Of a stretch of 64,000 bases of DNA, positions 10,227-19,977 are shown one piece after another. A model generated the notes under the pieces. It had not been told where the DNA came from and searched no databases. It saw only the letters and a list, made by a program, of their open reading frames with translations. Made by a program: the position numbers and the translations under genes. Within the stretch, counting starts at the first letter, position 1. Each line of letters starts with the position of its first letter. The DNA comes from Paractinoplanes atraurantiacus (lineage in GTDB: Bacteria; Actinomycetota; Actinomycetes; Mycobacteriales; Micromonosporaceae). The stretch lies in NCBI RefSeq assembly GCF_900215205.1, contig NZ_OBDY01000025.1, positions 93,786-157,785 on the forward strand, in the 5' to 3' direction.

Positions 10227-11045
10227 TTAGTTGCGGCGGTGGGAGCGTGGGGGGTAGCGGTCGTCGTTGTCGTCCTCTTCGCGGGCTGCGTCTACCAAGC
10301 CGGCGATGCTGGCGGCGGCGACCACGCCGATGGCGGCTGAGGGCTCCGGGTCGGTGGCGTCGCCGTTCTTCTTCTTGTGGCGGCGCTCCCGGAGGATCTC
10401 GATGAAGATCGGGAGCAGCGAGATCAGGACGATGATGGCGACGACCGGCAGGATGTAGCGGTCGATGTGGTCGCCGATGGCGTCGTAGATCTGCTGGGCC
10501 AGCGTGTGGCCGAGGATGATGATGCCGTCGGTCCAGAGGATGGCGCCGACCACGTTCCAGATGAAGAACTTGCGGGCCGGCATGCCGAGCGTGCCGGCGA
10601 CCGGGTTGAGGAACGTGCGCACGATCGGGATGAAGCGGGCCAACACGACGGCCTTGGCCGGGCCGAACTTCTCGAAGTAGTACTCGGCCTTTTCCACGTA
10701 CTCGCGCTTGAAGAGCTTCGAGTCGGGTTTGTCGAACATGCGCCGGCCGTACCTGGCACCGAGCCAATGACCGAGCTGCGCACCGAGGATCGCGCAGATC
10801 GGCGCGCCGATCAGCAGGCCGACGTACGACAGCTGCGTGCCCTCGCCGAAGATCGAGTTGGCCACGGGCGAGGCCGCCACGCCGGCCAGGAAGAGCAGCG
10901 AGTCGCCGGGGAAGAAGAACCCGACCAGCAGTCCCGTCTCGGCGAACAGGATCGCCCACACGCCGTACAGACCGAGGGTGTGAATCAGCTCCGTCGGATC
11001 TGTCGGATTGAAGGCGAGCTGCTCGCTCAGCGCATGGATGTCCAC
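10227..11045 (-). CDS. DedA-family (VTT domain) membrane protein
   Basis: 272 residues from GTG 11045. After a short amphipathic N-terminus, hydrophobic segments alternate with the DedA hallmarks F-F-P-G-D-S-L-L, G-A-Q-L-G-H-W-L-G, the F-x-R-F-I-P-I-V-R-T-F re-entrant loop (A-R-F-I-P-I-V-R-T-F-L-N-P-V-A-G) and a final helix before a basic R-E-R-R-H-K-K-K stretch. Members act in polyprenyl- and phospholipid flipping and in membrane-potential homeostasis. The C-terminal ~50 residues are a charged cytoplasmic tail. Upstream frame continuing to 11393 lies antisense to pnkp and is not used. Confidence 0.88.
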   Translation of the reverse strand: MDIHALSEQLAFNPTDPTELIHTLGLYGVWAILFAETGLLVGFFFPGDSLLFLAGVAASPVANSIFGEGTQLSYVGLLIGAPICAILGAQLGHWLGARYGRRMFDKPDSKLFKREYVEKAEYYFEKFGPAKAVVLARFIPIVRTFLNPVAGTLGMPARKFFIWNVVGAILWTDGIIILGHTLAQQIYDAIGDHIDRYILPVVAIIVLISLLPIFIEILRERRHKKKNGDATDPEPSAAIGVVAAASIAGLVDAAREEDDNDDRYPPRSHRRN

Positions 11046-11166
11046 GAGGAGCCAGGGTACCGGCACCGGACCATGTGAAACCTGTCCACTTCCTGTGGAA
11101 ACGCTTTCCGGCCTGAACGGCCGCGCCGGCCACCCGAATGGCCAGGTCAAGCGCCGGCGCGGTCGA

Positions 11167-13656
11167 TCAGAGGCGCGGGTCGACGGGCTCCGACTCCGAG
11201 GCCAGGATGGCGAAGACGAGCTCGTGGACGCGCCACAGCGGCTCGCCGGCCGCCAGCCGGTCGAGGGCGGCCAGGCCCAGGCCGTGCTCGCGCAGCGCCA
11301 GGTTGCGTTTGCGGCCCAGGTTGCGGCGGCGCAGGCGGGCCAGCTGCTCGGGGCGGGTGTATTCCGGGCCGTAGATGATGCGCAGATATTCACGGCCCCG
11401 GCATTTCACGCCGGGCTGGACCAGCCGCCCCTTCGCCTCGGTGACGGTCAGGCCCGACCACGGCTTGACCACCATGCCCTCGCCGCCGGCGGCGGTGAGC
11501 GTCAGCCACCACTCGGTGGCCTCCGCCTCGGACGCCGGGTCGGCGAGGTCGACGACGACCCGCCGGGTCGGTGTGAACAGCTCCGGGTCGGCCGCCACCA
11601 GGCGGTCGGCGAGGCTCAGGTGCCAGCCGTGGTCCCGACTCGCATACGTGACGCCGTCGCCGGCCAGCACCGCGAACGGGGCCAGCGTGACGCCGGTCAG
11701 GCCGTCGGTCGGTTTCACGTACGCGCGGTAGGCGGCCGAATAGCCGTCGATCTCGGCCGACCGCAGCTCCAGCCGTTCCCGCAGCGCTGTCACGTCCAGC
11801 CCACGCGCGGCCGTGCCGGCCACCACGTCGAGGGCCGCGGGCAGGGCGGCCCGGCCGGCGGCGCCGACTCCCGCGTACCGTTCCCGGATCAGGCCGGCCG
11901 CCTTGGCCGACCACGGCAGCAGCTCGGCGTCGATCAGCAGCCAGTCGCGGCCGAGCTCGTCGAAGAGGCCGGCCGCCGCGGCCCGCACCCTGGCCAGCAG
12001 CGGCTCGTCCAGCTCGGGACCGAAGAACGGGCGCCCGGTCCGGGTCCAGATCGCGTCGCCTTCGCCGTCCCGGGACACGCGAACCACCGCCCGGGAGCCC
12101 ATGTGCTTCTCCTCGCACACGACCTTTTCCACGCCGGCGGCGCGCATGTCGGCGAATGCGGTCGCCGGGTGCTCCAGATATCCGTCCAGCTCCGACGTCG
12201 AGCACGGCGCCATGGTCGGCGGCAGCCAGACCAGCGTCGCCGGGTCGAGCGCGAACCGGCTCATCACCTCCAGGGCGGCGGCCGCGTTCTCGGCGGCGAT
12301 GGTGGCCCGTCCGTACCCGTAATCGAGGTGTCGCCGCCCGGTCACGTCGGTGATGTCCAGGCCCTCGTCCGGCCGGCCCGGTGCGACCAGTGGGCGTACG
12401 GGCGCGTAATGCTCCTTCTCGGCCGGCACCGAGACCAGCTCGCGCGACGGCCAGCGGAGCGCGGTCAGCGCGCCACCGAAGACGCAGCCGGTGTCGAGGC
12501 AGATGGTGTTGTTGATCCACTCCGGTTTGGGTATCGGTGTGTGGCCGTAGACGACCGCGGCCGACCCGCGGTAGTCACGGGCCCACGGGTAGCGGACCGG
12601 CAGGCCGTACTCATCGGTCTCGCCGGTGGTCTCGCCGTACAGCGCGAAGCTGCGCACTCGGCCCGACGCCCGGCCCTGGTAGGCCTCCTTGAGGCCGGCG
12701 TGCGCGACGACGAGCTGGCCGCCGTCGAGCACGTAGTGGCTGACCAGGCCCTCGATGAACGTCTTGGCCTCGGCCACGAACTCGTCCGGCTCGGCCGACA
12801 GCTGCTCGAGCGTCTCGGGCAGGCCGTGCGTCAGCTGGACCTTGCGGCCGTTGAGCTTGCGGGCCAGTTTCTGCTCGTGGTTGCCGGGCACGCAGAGCGC
12901 CGCGCCGTCCGCGACCATGCCCATCACCAGGCGCAGCACGCCCGGCGAGTCGGGGCCGCGGTCGACCAGGTCGCCGACGAAGACGGCCGTACGGCCCTCG
13001 GGGTGCGCCGCGGTGACCGGCCGGCCGGCGGCGTCGCGGGTCAGGGCGTAGCCCAGCCGCTCGAGCAGCGTCTCGAGCTCGGCCCGGCAGCCGTGCACGT
13101 CGCCGATGATGTCGAACGGGCCGGTGAGCTCGCGCTTGTCGTTGAACAGCTTCTCGTAGCGGATCGAGGCGGCCGCGATCTCGTCCGGTCCGCGCAGCAC
13201 GTGCACCTTGCGGAAGCCCTCGCGGGCCAGCGAGCCGAGGCTGTGCCGCAGGTCGCGGTGCATGCGGTTGAGGACACGGCGGTCGAAGGTACGGTCGGGG
13301 CGGGCCTGCGTGCGCTCCCAGGCCAGCGCCTCGGGCACGTCGAGGACGATCGCCACCGGCAGCACGTCGTGTTCCTTGGCCACCCGGACCAGCTCGGCCC
13401 GGCCGTGCGGCTGGAGGTTGGTGGCGTCGACGACGGTGAGCCGCCCGGCGGCCAGCCGCTTGCCGGCGATGTAGTGCAGGGCGTCGAAGGCCTCGGCCGA
13501 GGCGGACTGGTCGTTCTCGTCGTCGGCCACCAGGCCGCGGAAGAAGTCGGACGACAGCACCTGGGTGGGGCGGAAGTGCGTACGCGCGAAGGTTGATTTG
13601 CCCGAGCCGGAGATGCCGACCAGGGCGACGAGCGCGAGCTCCGGGATGTCGATCAT
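11167..13656 (-). CDS. pnkp: Bacterial polynucleotide kinase-phosphatase-ligase Pnkp (RNA repair)
   Basis: 829 residues in three catalytic modules. (1) 5' kinase, residues 1-170, P-loop G-I-S-G-S-G-K-S-T at 14-22. (2) Metallophosphoesterase 2',3'-phosphatase, 180-430, with G-D-V-H-G (185-189), G-D-L-V-D-R-G (228-234) and G-N-H-E (258-261). (3) Ligase/adenylyltransferase, 480-829, with nucleophile Lys517 in E-K-H-M-G-S-R. It heals and seals cleaved RNA; sealing needs the N-terminal domain of Hen1. ATG 13656 overlaps the hen1 stop (ATGA), so the two are translationally coupled. Length matches the family. Confidence 0.96.
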   Translation of the reverse strand: MIDIPELALVALVGISGSGKSTFARTHFRPTQVLSSDFFRGLVADDENDQSASAEAFDALHYIAGKRLAAGRLTVVDATNLQPHGRAELVRVAKEHDVLPVAIVLDVPEALAWERTQARPDRTFDRRVLNRMHRDLRHSLGSLAREGFRKVHVLRGPDEIAAASIRYEKLFNDKRELTGPFDIIGDVHGCRAELETLLERLGYALTRDAAGRPVTAAHPEGRTAVFVGDLVDRGPDSPGVLRLVMGMVADGAALCVPGNHEQKLARKLNGRKVQLTHGLPETLEQLSAEPDEFVAEAKTFIEGLVSHYVLDGGQLVVAHAGLKEAYQGRASGRVRSFALYGETTGETDEYGLPVRYPWARDYRGSAAVVYGHTPIPKPEWINNTICLDTGCVFGGALTALRWPSRELVSVPAEKEHYAPVRPLVAPGRPDEGLDITDVTGRRHLDYGYGRATIAAENAAAALEVMSRFALDPATLVWLPPTMAPCSTSELDGYLEHPATAFADMRAAGVEKVVCEEKHMGSRAVVRVSRDGEGDAIWTRTGRPFFGPELDEPLLARVRAAAAGLFDELGRDWLLIDAELLPWSAKAAGLIRERYAGVGAAGRAALPAALDVVAGTAARGLDVTALRERLELRSAEIDGYSAAYRAYVKPTDGLTGVTLAPFAVLAGDGVTYASRDHGWHLSLADRLVAADPELFTPTRRVVVDLADPASEAEATEWWLTLTAAGGEGMVVKPWSGLTVTEAKGRLVQPGVKCRGREYLRIIYGPEYTRPEQLARLRRRNLGRKRNLALREHGLGLAALDRLAAGEPLWRVHELVFAILASESEPVDPRL

Positions 13657-15029
13657 GCGGTCACCTCCGAGGCGACGAGAGTGAAGAGAGCGAGCTGGGT
13701 CGGCGAGCCGGTTGTCTCGTCGAGCTCGCCTACTGTCCTAAATGTCACGTTGTATCCGTATGTCTGCGCTGTCCGACTCGCCCAGTCCTGGAACTCGGCC
13801 CGCGTCCACTCGAAGCGATGGTCCGAATGCCGCATGCCGGTCAGGCCCTCGTAGTGGACGTTGTATTCGGCGTTGGGGGTGGTCACGACGACGGCACCGG
13901 GACGCGCGTGGCCGAAGACGCTCGCCTCCAAGGCCGGCAGCCGCGGCACGTCGAGATGCTCGATGACCTCCATCAGCACGGCCGCGTCGTAGCCGCGCAG
14001 CCGGTCGTCGCGGTAGGTCAGCGCGGACTGCCACAGCTTCAGCCGGCCACGCTGCCGCTCGGGCAGGCGGTCGAGGCGCAGCTTGCGCGCGGCGATCTCC
14101 AGCGCCCGGGAGGACACGTCGGTGCCGACGACCTCGGTGTAGCGCCGGTCTTTCATCAGGGCGCCCAGCAGCGCACCGCCACCGCAGCCCAGGTCGAGCA
14201 CGCGGGTCGCCCCGACCTCGGTCAGCGCGGCCAGCACGGCGTCGCGGCGCTGCTCGGCGAGCGACTGCCGGCGTACCACCGGAAGCTCGGCCTCCTCCTC
14301 GGCCGGCGGCTCCTCGGCCTCCTCGCCCTCGAGCGACTGGAGCGCGGTCGTGGTCAGCGCCCGCTTGTGCGCCAGGTAGCGGCGGGCGATCAGCACCTTG
14401 TCGGGGTGGCCGGCGAGCCAGCCCTGACCGGAGCGCAGCAGCTTCTCGATCTCGTCGGGCGCGACCCAGTAGTGCTTCGCGTCGTCGAGAACGGGCAGAA
14501 GGACGTACAGATGATTAAGCGCCGCGGAGAGCGTCAGCGAACCGCGCAGAACGAGATCGACGTAGCGGCTGTCGCCGCCGATCTCGGGCTCGAACGGGAT
14601 CTCGGTGGCCTCGACCTCCCAGCCGAGCGGCGCGAACAGGCGCGTGGCCAGCTCGGCCGTGCCCCGCAGCACCGGCACGCGGATCTCCAGCGGGAGCGGG
14701 GTGGCCGCCAGCTCGGGGCGGTCCTTGGACGCGCCGCGCAGGGCGGAGCGGAAGACCTTGGACAGGGCGCCGGCGAGCAGGCTGGAAGCCGCGTAGGGCC
14801 GGTCGTTGACGAACTGGCTCAGCTCGAAGGCGTCGCGCTGGGCGCGCAGCCGCTGTGGATCGACGTCCAGCATCAGCGCGGCCGTGCACCGCTCGTCGCT
14901 CACCTCGGGATACATCACGTACGCGGTACCGGTCGGCACGTCGAACGTATGCACCTTATCGGGGTGTTTGACCAGCAGATATCCGAGATCGGAGGCGGGG
15001 CGATGAGTGGTCGTGACGGTCAGCAGCAC
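13653..15029 (-). CDS. hen1: 3' terminal RNA ribose 2'-O-methyltransferase Hen1
   Basis: 458 residues from GTG 15029. The N-terminal half is the Pnkp-activating domain (starts MLLTVTTTHRPA, as in other bacterial Hen1 proteins). The C-terminal half is an AdoMet methyltransferase with V-L-D-L-G-C-G-G-G (277-285) and the metal-binding E-x-x-E-H of Hen1 (Glu354, Glu357, His358) plus His near 404. It 2'-O-methylates the 3' end at the break before Pnkp seals it, protecting the repaired RNA from being cut again. First gene of the two-gene operon. Confidence 0.96.
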   Translation of the reverse strand: MLLTVTTTHRPASDLGYLLVKHPDKVHTFDVPTGTAYVMYPEVSDERCTAALMLDVDPQRLRAQRDAFELSQFVNDRPYAASSLLAGALSKVFRSALRGASKDRPELAATPLPLEIRVPVLRGTAELATRLFAPLGWEVEATEIPFEPEIGGDSRYVDLVLRGSLTLSAALNHLYVLLPVLDDAKHYWVAPDEIEKLLRSGQGWLAGHPDKVLIARRYLAHKRALTTTALQSLEGEEAEEPPAEEEAELPVVRRQSLAEQRRDAVLAALTEVGATRVLDLGCGGGALLGALMKDRRYTEVVGTDVSSRALEIAARKLRLDRLPERQRGRLKLWQSALTYRDDRLRGYDAAVLMEVIEHLDVPRLPALEASVFGHARPGAVVVTTPNAEYNVHYEGLTGMRHSDHRFEWTRAEFQDWASRTAQTYGYNVTFRTVGELDETTGSPTQLALFTLVASEVTA

Positions 15030-15075
15030 GCCCGTAATGATGAGCCGCCGAGATGATCAAGGGCGAGCCATTAAT

Positions 15076-15255
15076 TCAGCGGTACTCGTCCTCCAGCCGT
15101 ACGGACCGGCTCTGCTCCTGCGCGTCCCACTCCGGCGTCTCGTCGCCCAGCGGCGGCGCCGGGTCGTCGCTGTCGTCGTCGAGGAAGGCGTCGGCCGCCT
15201 GCTCCGCGGCGTCAGCCTCGGGCGCTTCGAGGTCGTCGCTGCCTGGATACGTCAT
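15076..15255 (-). CDS. Small acidic hypothetical protein (59 aa)
   Basis: 59 residues from ATG 15255, preceded by GGAAGGAAG at good spacing. Very acidic (many Asp/Glu), no Cys, no hydrophobic segment; it ends S-V-R-L-E-D-E-Y-R. Short acidic proteins of this kind are common beside housekeeping genes in Micromonosporaceae. A longer frame to 15426 exists but lacks a ribosome site. It ends 46 bp before the hen1 start and could be the first gene of the hen1-pnkp transcript. Confidence 0.6.
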   Translation of the reverse strand: MTYPGSDDLEAPEADAAEQAADAFLDDDSDDPAPPLGDETPEWDAQEQSRSVRLEDEYR

Positions 15256-15428
15256 CACGCGCTTCCTTCCGCCGTCGTCCGGGCCACCTTTCCCCCTCAG
15301 CATGCGCGCAAACAGCCCATTTACGGGGTCATTTCTTCTCGGGTCAGCGGCTACGGAATACTGCCTGTTGGAGGACAGCGCGGTCCTGCCCTCTGTCTCC
15401 CGAACGTAAAAGAGCAAGGAGCGCACCG

Positions 15429-16454
<1,026 letters not shown>

Positions 16455-16464
16455 TCGAACGACG

Positions 16465-16502
16465 ACAGCCGGTCCCGTACGAGGGGCCGGCTGTTCCGTT
16501 TG
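16465..16502 (+). terminator. Intrinsic terminator after fbaA
   Basis: ACAGCCGG-CCC pairs with GGG-CCGGCTGT (16465-16476 with 16483-16494), followed by TCCGTTT. Confidence 0.75.
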
Positions 16503-16556
16503 CTACCGGGTTACTGAGAGGTATGTATACGATCGTCGTCCCCCCGGAGGTGGATC

Positions 16557-17078
16557 ATGATCGTGCTTGGGATCCAGGGCTACGAGCCCACATGGCACCA
16601 TGACGCCGAGGCCCTGGCGGCAGTTCACCGGACCAGGTTTGTGCGGCTCATCGGCAAGAAACTGCGATCAAGCTGGCTGATGTGGGACATCGCCGAGCGC
16701 GGCTGGTTCGCCGACGGCCCGGTGATCCTCGACTTTGGAGTGACAAGAGTCGAGATAACCCATCGTAAATTCGACGAGTGCGCGATCACCTGGGACCAGA
16801 TCGATCTGAACCAGCCGATCGACTGGTACGAGCATTTCGACTGGCGCCCCGACCCGCACGCCGCCTTGCGCGCGGCCCGGGGCCAGCGCCTGCGCTCGGT
16901 CAACATCATCGAGCTGGTCACGACCGCCGAGTGGCGGCCCCGGGTGCTGCACGCCGTCGAGTTCCTCTTCGAGGAGTCCCGGCTCGCGGTCTACAACGCG
17001 ATGGACGAGAACGGGCTCACCGACATACCCGAGAAAGACCTTCCGGTCACTAACTGGCGGCGTGTGCACGTGGCGTGA
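16557..17078 (+). CDS. Conserved hypothetical protein (173 aa)
   Basis: 173 residues, ATG 16557 after CCGGAGGTGG. Soluble, rich in Trp (seven or so) and charged residues; no signal peptide. The opening M-I-V-L-G-I-Q-G-Y-E-P-T-W and the repeated W-D/E motifs are not from a family I can name. Its 3' end overlaps the convergent LOG-family gene by 29 bp, so the two mRNAs would be complementary there. Confidence 0.65.
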   Translation: MIVLGIQGYEPTWHHDAEALAAVHRTRFVRLIGKKLRSSWLMWDIAERGWFADGPVILDFGVTRVEITHRKFDECAITWDQIDLNQPIDWYEHFDWRPDPHAALRAARGQRLRSVNIIELVTTAEWRPRVLHAVEFLFEESRLAVYNAMDENGLTDIPEKDLPVTNWRRVHVA

Positions 17079-18267
17079 GCGCCTTCATCGCCACGTCCAG
17101 CGAGTCGGTGACCACGACCAGATGCGACTGGTCACCGTGCGGGCTCTTCGCCAGCAGCGGGCGCAGCAGCGCCTCGACCGGCAGCTCACGCCAATGGTCG
17201 ACGCCGAGGAAGACGAACGCGCCCGACGGCCCGTCGGTCTGGTAGAAGGTCTTCGTGGCCGCCTGGAAGATCTCCTGGACGGTGCCCGCCCACCCCGGCG
17301 CGAAAACGATGCCGCCCCGGGAGAGCCGCAGGATCGAATCCTCACGGACGGCGTTCGAGAAGTACTTGCCGATCTGACCGGCGAAGAGGTTGGCCGGCTC
17401 ATGACCGTACAACCACGTGGGCAGGGCCAGGCCGCCGTGCCGCAGCCGCCCGGCCACGTCGGCCACCGCCTTCGGCGGCGCCGGGAACCGCTTGCGGACG
17501 GCCAGAGCAGCCGCCGTGTACGGGTCGTGATCGGCGAAGTGCGGCGCCGCCGACAACACGTCGATCGCCGCCATGAGCTGGGGCGCGGGACGAGCCGCGA
17601 AGTACGCGCCGAGGTTCGCCGCCTCCATCACGCCCGGCCCGCCGCCGGTCACCACCAGCCGGCCCAGCGACGCCAGCCGCCAGGCCAGCGTCGCCGCCAT
17701 CCGGTAGGCCTGCGATCCGCGCGGCGCCGCGTGCCCGCCCATGATCCCGACCGCGCCCTCGATGCCACGGCCGTGCACCCAGGCCGCGAGCGCCTTGCCC
17801 AGCGCGTTGTCGATGCCGGCGTCGTGCAGCCGCTGCGCGATCGCCTCGCGGATGTCCGGTGACGCGCCGCCGTGAGCCACGAAGTGGTCGTACACCTGGG
17901 TGTCGTACATGCCGGCGAAGCCGCCCTCGGCGAAGCCGAACGAAAGGTCCTCGGGCGTGTAGAGGTTGGCCGGGTGGGTCGGATAGGGCCGCGCGTCGAA
18001 CGGCGGAACCAGGTGGGCGCCGCGCCGGATCAGATCGATCTCGACGTCGTCGCTCGCCAGCCGGCAGCCGATGAACAGCGCGCCCGCCACCTCCACCTCG
18101 CTGAGATCGGGCGGGTTCAGATCGAGGCGCAGCCCGAGGATCACGAGGCCGGCCAGGGATCTTTTGGCGAGATGGACGTCGAGCTCGGCCCGCGACTCGA
18201 TCTCGTTGACCGTGGCGTCGAAGGGAGCGTCGCCGCCGAACACGGACTGAAGGGGATCGCCGACCAT
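17050..18267 (-). CDS. LOG-family Rossmann-fold nucleotide-binding protein
   Basis: 405 residues from ATG 18267. The C-terminal half has the LOG/TIGR00730-like signatures V-V-T-G-G-G-P-G-V-M-E-A-A-N and, later, a P-G-W-A-G-T-V-Q-E version of the PGGxGTxxE motif. LOG enzymes release adenine or cytokinin bases from their ribose-5-phosphates; this longer actinobacterial type has an extra N-terminal ~150 residues and a Trp in the second motif (PGW rather than PGG), so activity is unproven. The longer frame to 18753 is not used: the ATG sits 6 nt after a TACCCT -10 element shared with the divergent gene. Confidence 0.75.
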   Translation of the reverse strand: MVGDPLQSVFGGDAPFDATVNEIESRAELDVHLAKRSLAGLVILGLRLDLNPPDLSEVEVAGALFIGCRLASDDVEIDLIRRGAHLVPPFDARPYPTHPANLYTPEDLSFGFAEGGFAGMYDTQVYDHFVAHGGASPDIREAIAQRLHDAGIDNALGKALAAWVHGRGIEGAVGIMGGHAAPRGSQAYRMAATLAWRLASLGRLVVTGGGPGVMEAANLGAYFAARPAPQLMAAIDVLSAAPHFADHDPYTAAALAVRKRFPAPPKAVADVAGRLRHGGLALPTWLYGHEPANLFAGQIGKYFSNAVREDSILRLSRGGIVFAPGWAGTVQEIFQAATKTFYQTDGPSGAFVFLGVDHWRELPVEALLRPLLAKSPHGDQSHLVVVTDSLDVAMKALTPRAHAAS

Positions 18268-18272
18268 GCACG

Positions 18273-18279
18273 TAGGGTA
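18273..18279. promoter_or_regulatory. Overlapping divergent -10 elements for two leaderless genes
   Basis: TAGGGT (18273-18278) is 7 nt before the GTG at 18286; on the other strand TACCCT (18279-18274) is 6 nt before the ATG at 18267. The 18 bp between start codons therefore hold both -10 hexamers superimposed. No good -35 is visible for either. Confidence 0.55.
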
Positions 18280-18285
18280 GCCACC

Positions 18286-19275
18286 GTGCGAAACGCAGCG
18301 GGATCGCTCTTCGGCCTGGCGTACGGTGACGCGCTCGGCAAACCGACCGAATTCCAGGATTACCCGACCATTATCGCGGCGTACGGGGTCAGCGGGCCCC
18401 GCGAGCTGACCGGCAATCCGGCGCTGGTCACCGACGACACCCAGATGGCGCTCGCGGTCGGTGAGGCCATCCTGGCGGCGCCGGCCTTCACCGCCCGGGC
18501 GCTCGAGCCGGAGCTGCGGCGGGCGTTCCTGGCCTGGGCGGTCAGCCCCGACAACAATCGCGCGCCCGGGATGACCTGCCTGCGGGCCTGTGCCGCGCTG
18601 GAGGCGGGCGGTCCGTGGCAGCAGGCGACACAGACCGGGTCGAAGGGCTGCGGGGCCAACATGCGGGTCACGCCGGTCGGCCTGGTCCCCGGACTGACCG
18701 ACGATCAACGGGCCGGCGCCGCTCAGCTCCAGGCCGGGCTCACGCACGGTCATCCGACGGGCCTGACGTCAAGTGAGCTGACCGCGTACGGGGTCAGGTG
18801 GCTCGCCGACGGCATGGCGCCCGGCGACCTGCTCGGCGCGTTGCGGGAGCGCTGCGACAGCCAGCGGAAGGTCTACCACGAGGAGTGGCTGGGGGATCTC
18901 TGGCAGCAGCCGGGGGTCGGCTCGCCCGAGGAATTCATCGCCCGTGGCTGGGACGAGACGGCGGCCGCCCTCGACCGGGTCGGCGCCGCGCTGGCGGCGG
19001 GGAACTTCTCCGGCGACCCGTGCCTGGCCACCGGCGAAGGCTGGATCGCCGAGGAGGCGCTGGCCACGGCCCTGTACTGCTACCTGATCTCGCCGGAGGA
19101 GCCGCTGGCCGTGCTCGGCCGGGGCGCGGCCTCGTCCGGCGACTCCGACTCCATCGCCTGCCTGGCCGGCGCCTTCGCCGGGGCGGCGCTCGGCATGGCG
19201 GCGTGGCCCTCGGGCTGGGAGACGAGGATCGAGTACGCGGACCGCCTGAACCGTCTCGCCGGCGGCTGGGACTGA
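18286..19275 (+). CDS. ADP-ribosylglycohydrolase family protein
   Basis: 329 residues from GTG 18286. Carries the family metal-site motifs: G-D-A-L-G near 14-18, T-D-D-T-Q-M (49-54), and C-terminal G-D-S-D-S-I-A (285-291), which coordinate two magnesium ions. Such enzymes remove ADP-ribose from proteins, nucleic acids or small molecules (DraG/ARH type). The first residues M-R-N-A-A-G-S-L-F-G-L-A-Y-G-D match family N-termini, supporting this start over the longer upstream frame that runs antisense through the LOG gene. Confidence 0.92.
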   Translation: MRNAAGSLFGLAYGDALGKPTEFQDYPTIIAAYGVSGPRELTGNPALVTDDTQMALAVGEAILAAPAFTARALEPELRRAFLAWAVSPDNNRAPGMTCLRACAALEAGGPWQQATQTGSKGCGANMRVTPVGLVPGLTDDQRAGAAQLQAGLTHGHPTGLTSSELTAYGVRWLADGMAPGDLLGALRERCDSQRKVYHEEWLGDLWQQPGVGSPEEFIARGWDETAAALDRVGAALAAGNFSGDPCLATGEGWIAEEALATALYCYLISPEEPLAVLGRGAASSGDSDSIACLAGAFAGAALGMAAWPSGWETRIEYADRLNRLAGGWD

Positions 19276-19361
19276 GCCGGGACGCCCGCGTCGGGTGGAT
19301 CTTTGTCGGCGCGCGGGTGCCCGGAAGGAATGAGGGCGGGGCGGACCGGTTGAATAAGGGC

Positions 19362-19784
19362 ATGCAGAACCTCCTTCCCGAGCCGCCGGCCACCCTGCTG
19401 CCCGCCGACGAAGAGGCCGACAAGGCCCTGGCCGAGGCCGCCGAGCGCGGCACCGCCGACGCGTACAAGGCGGTGGCCGCCGCCCACCCGGCGTACAGCG
19501 GAGGCTGGGCCGCCCTGGCCGCCGACGCGCTGGCCGCCGGTGAGCCGGTCACCGCGTACGCCTATGCCCGCACCGGATATCACCGCGGCCTCGACGCGCT
19601 GCGCCGCAACGGCTGGAAGGGCCACGGCCCGGTCCCGTGGTCGCACGCGCCCAACCAGGGCTTCCTGCGCTGCCTGCACAGCCTGTCCATCGCCGCCGCC
19701 GAGATCGGCGAGGCCGACGAGGCCGCCCGCTGCGCCCAGTTCCTGCGCGACAGCGACCCGGCCGCGGCCGACGCCCTGTCCTGA
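19362..19784 (+). CDS. DUF3151 domain protein
   Basis: 140 residues from ATG 19362. The stretch A-Y-A-Y-A-R-T-G-Y-H-R-G-L-D-A-L-R-R and G-W-K-G-H-G-P-V-P-W-S-H, and the closing C-A-Q-F-L-R-D-S-D-P, are the conserved core of the actinobacterial DUF3151 family. Helical, TPR-like in character; function unknown. Ribosome site weak (AAGGG). Lies 86 bp after the glycohydrolase on the same strand. Confidence 0.9.
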   Translation: MQNLLPEPPATLLPADEEADKALAEAAERGTADAYKAVAAAHPAYSGGWAALAADALAAGEPVTAYAYARTGYHRGLDALRRNGWKGHGPVPWSHAPNQGFLRCLHSLSIAAAEIGEADEAARCAQFLRDSDPAAADALS

Positions 19785-19820
19785 ACACCGCGTCCTGATC
19801 GGCCGTCCCCTCCCCTCCTC

Positions 19821-19859
19821 CTTCCGCTCCCTCTTCCCTTCCGCTCCCTCTTCCCTTCC
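19821..19859. repeat. 17-bp tandem repeat, 2.3 copies
   Basis: The unit CTTCCGCTCCCTCTTCC occurs at 19821-19837 and 19838-19854, with a partial third copy CTTCC. Pyrimidine-only on this strand apart from G in each unit. Confidence 0.85.
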
Positions 19860-19893
19860 CGCCGCGACAATCCCGACATTCCGGATATTGTCC

Positions 19894-19950
19894 GGGCGAG
19901 GGCGAGGGCGAGGGCGAGGGGCGAAGGGCGAAGGGCGAAGGGCGAAGGGC
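19894..19950. repeat. Hexamer/heptamer purine-rich tandem repeat
   Basis: About four copies of GGGCGA followed by about four of GGGCGAA. Together with the 17-bp repeats this makes a 130-bp pyrimidine/purine asymmetric block between two convergent genes. Confidence 0.85.
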
Positions 19951-19977
19951 TGGCCTGATGCCGCTGGTCGGGCAGGG

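Noticed and set aside
9872..10405. 177-codon forward frame in the GC-rich gap
   Set aside because: Gly/Arg-rich low complexity, passes through a bidirectional terminator and runs antisense to DedA.
11008..13596. 862-codon open frame antisense to pnkp
   Set aside because: Composition is the mirror of the sense codon bias; no recognisable motif or ribosome site.
19821..19950. CRISPR array
   Set aside because: Repeats are short, contiguous and without spacers; no cas genes in the window.
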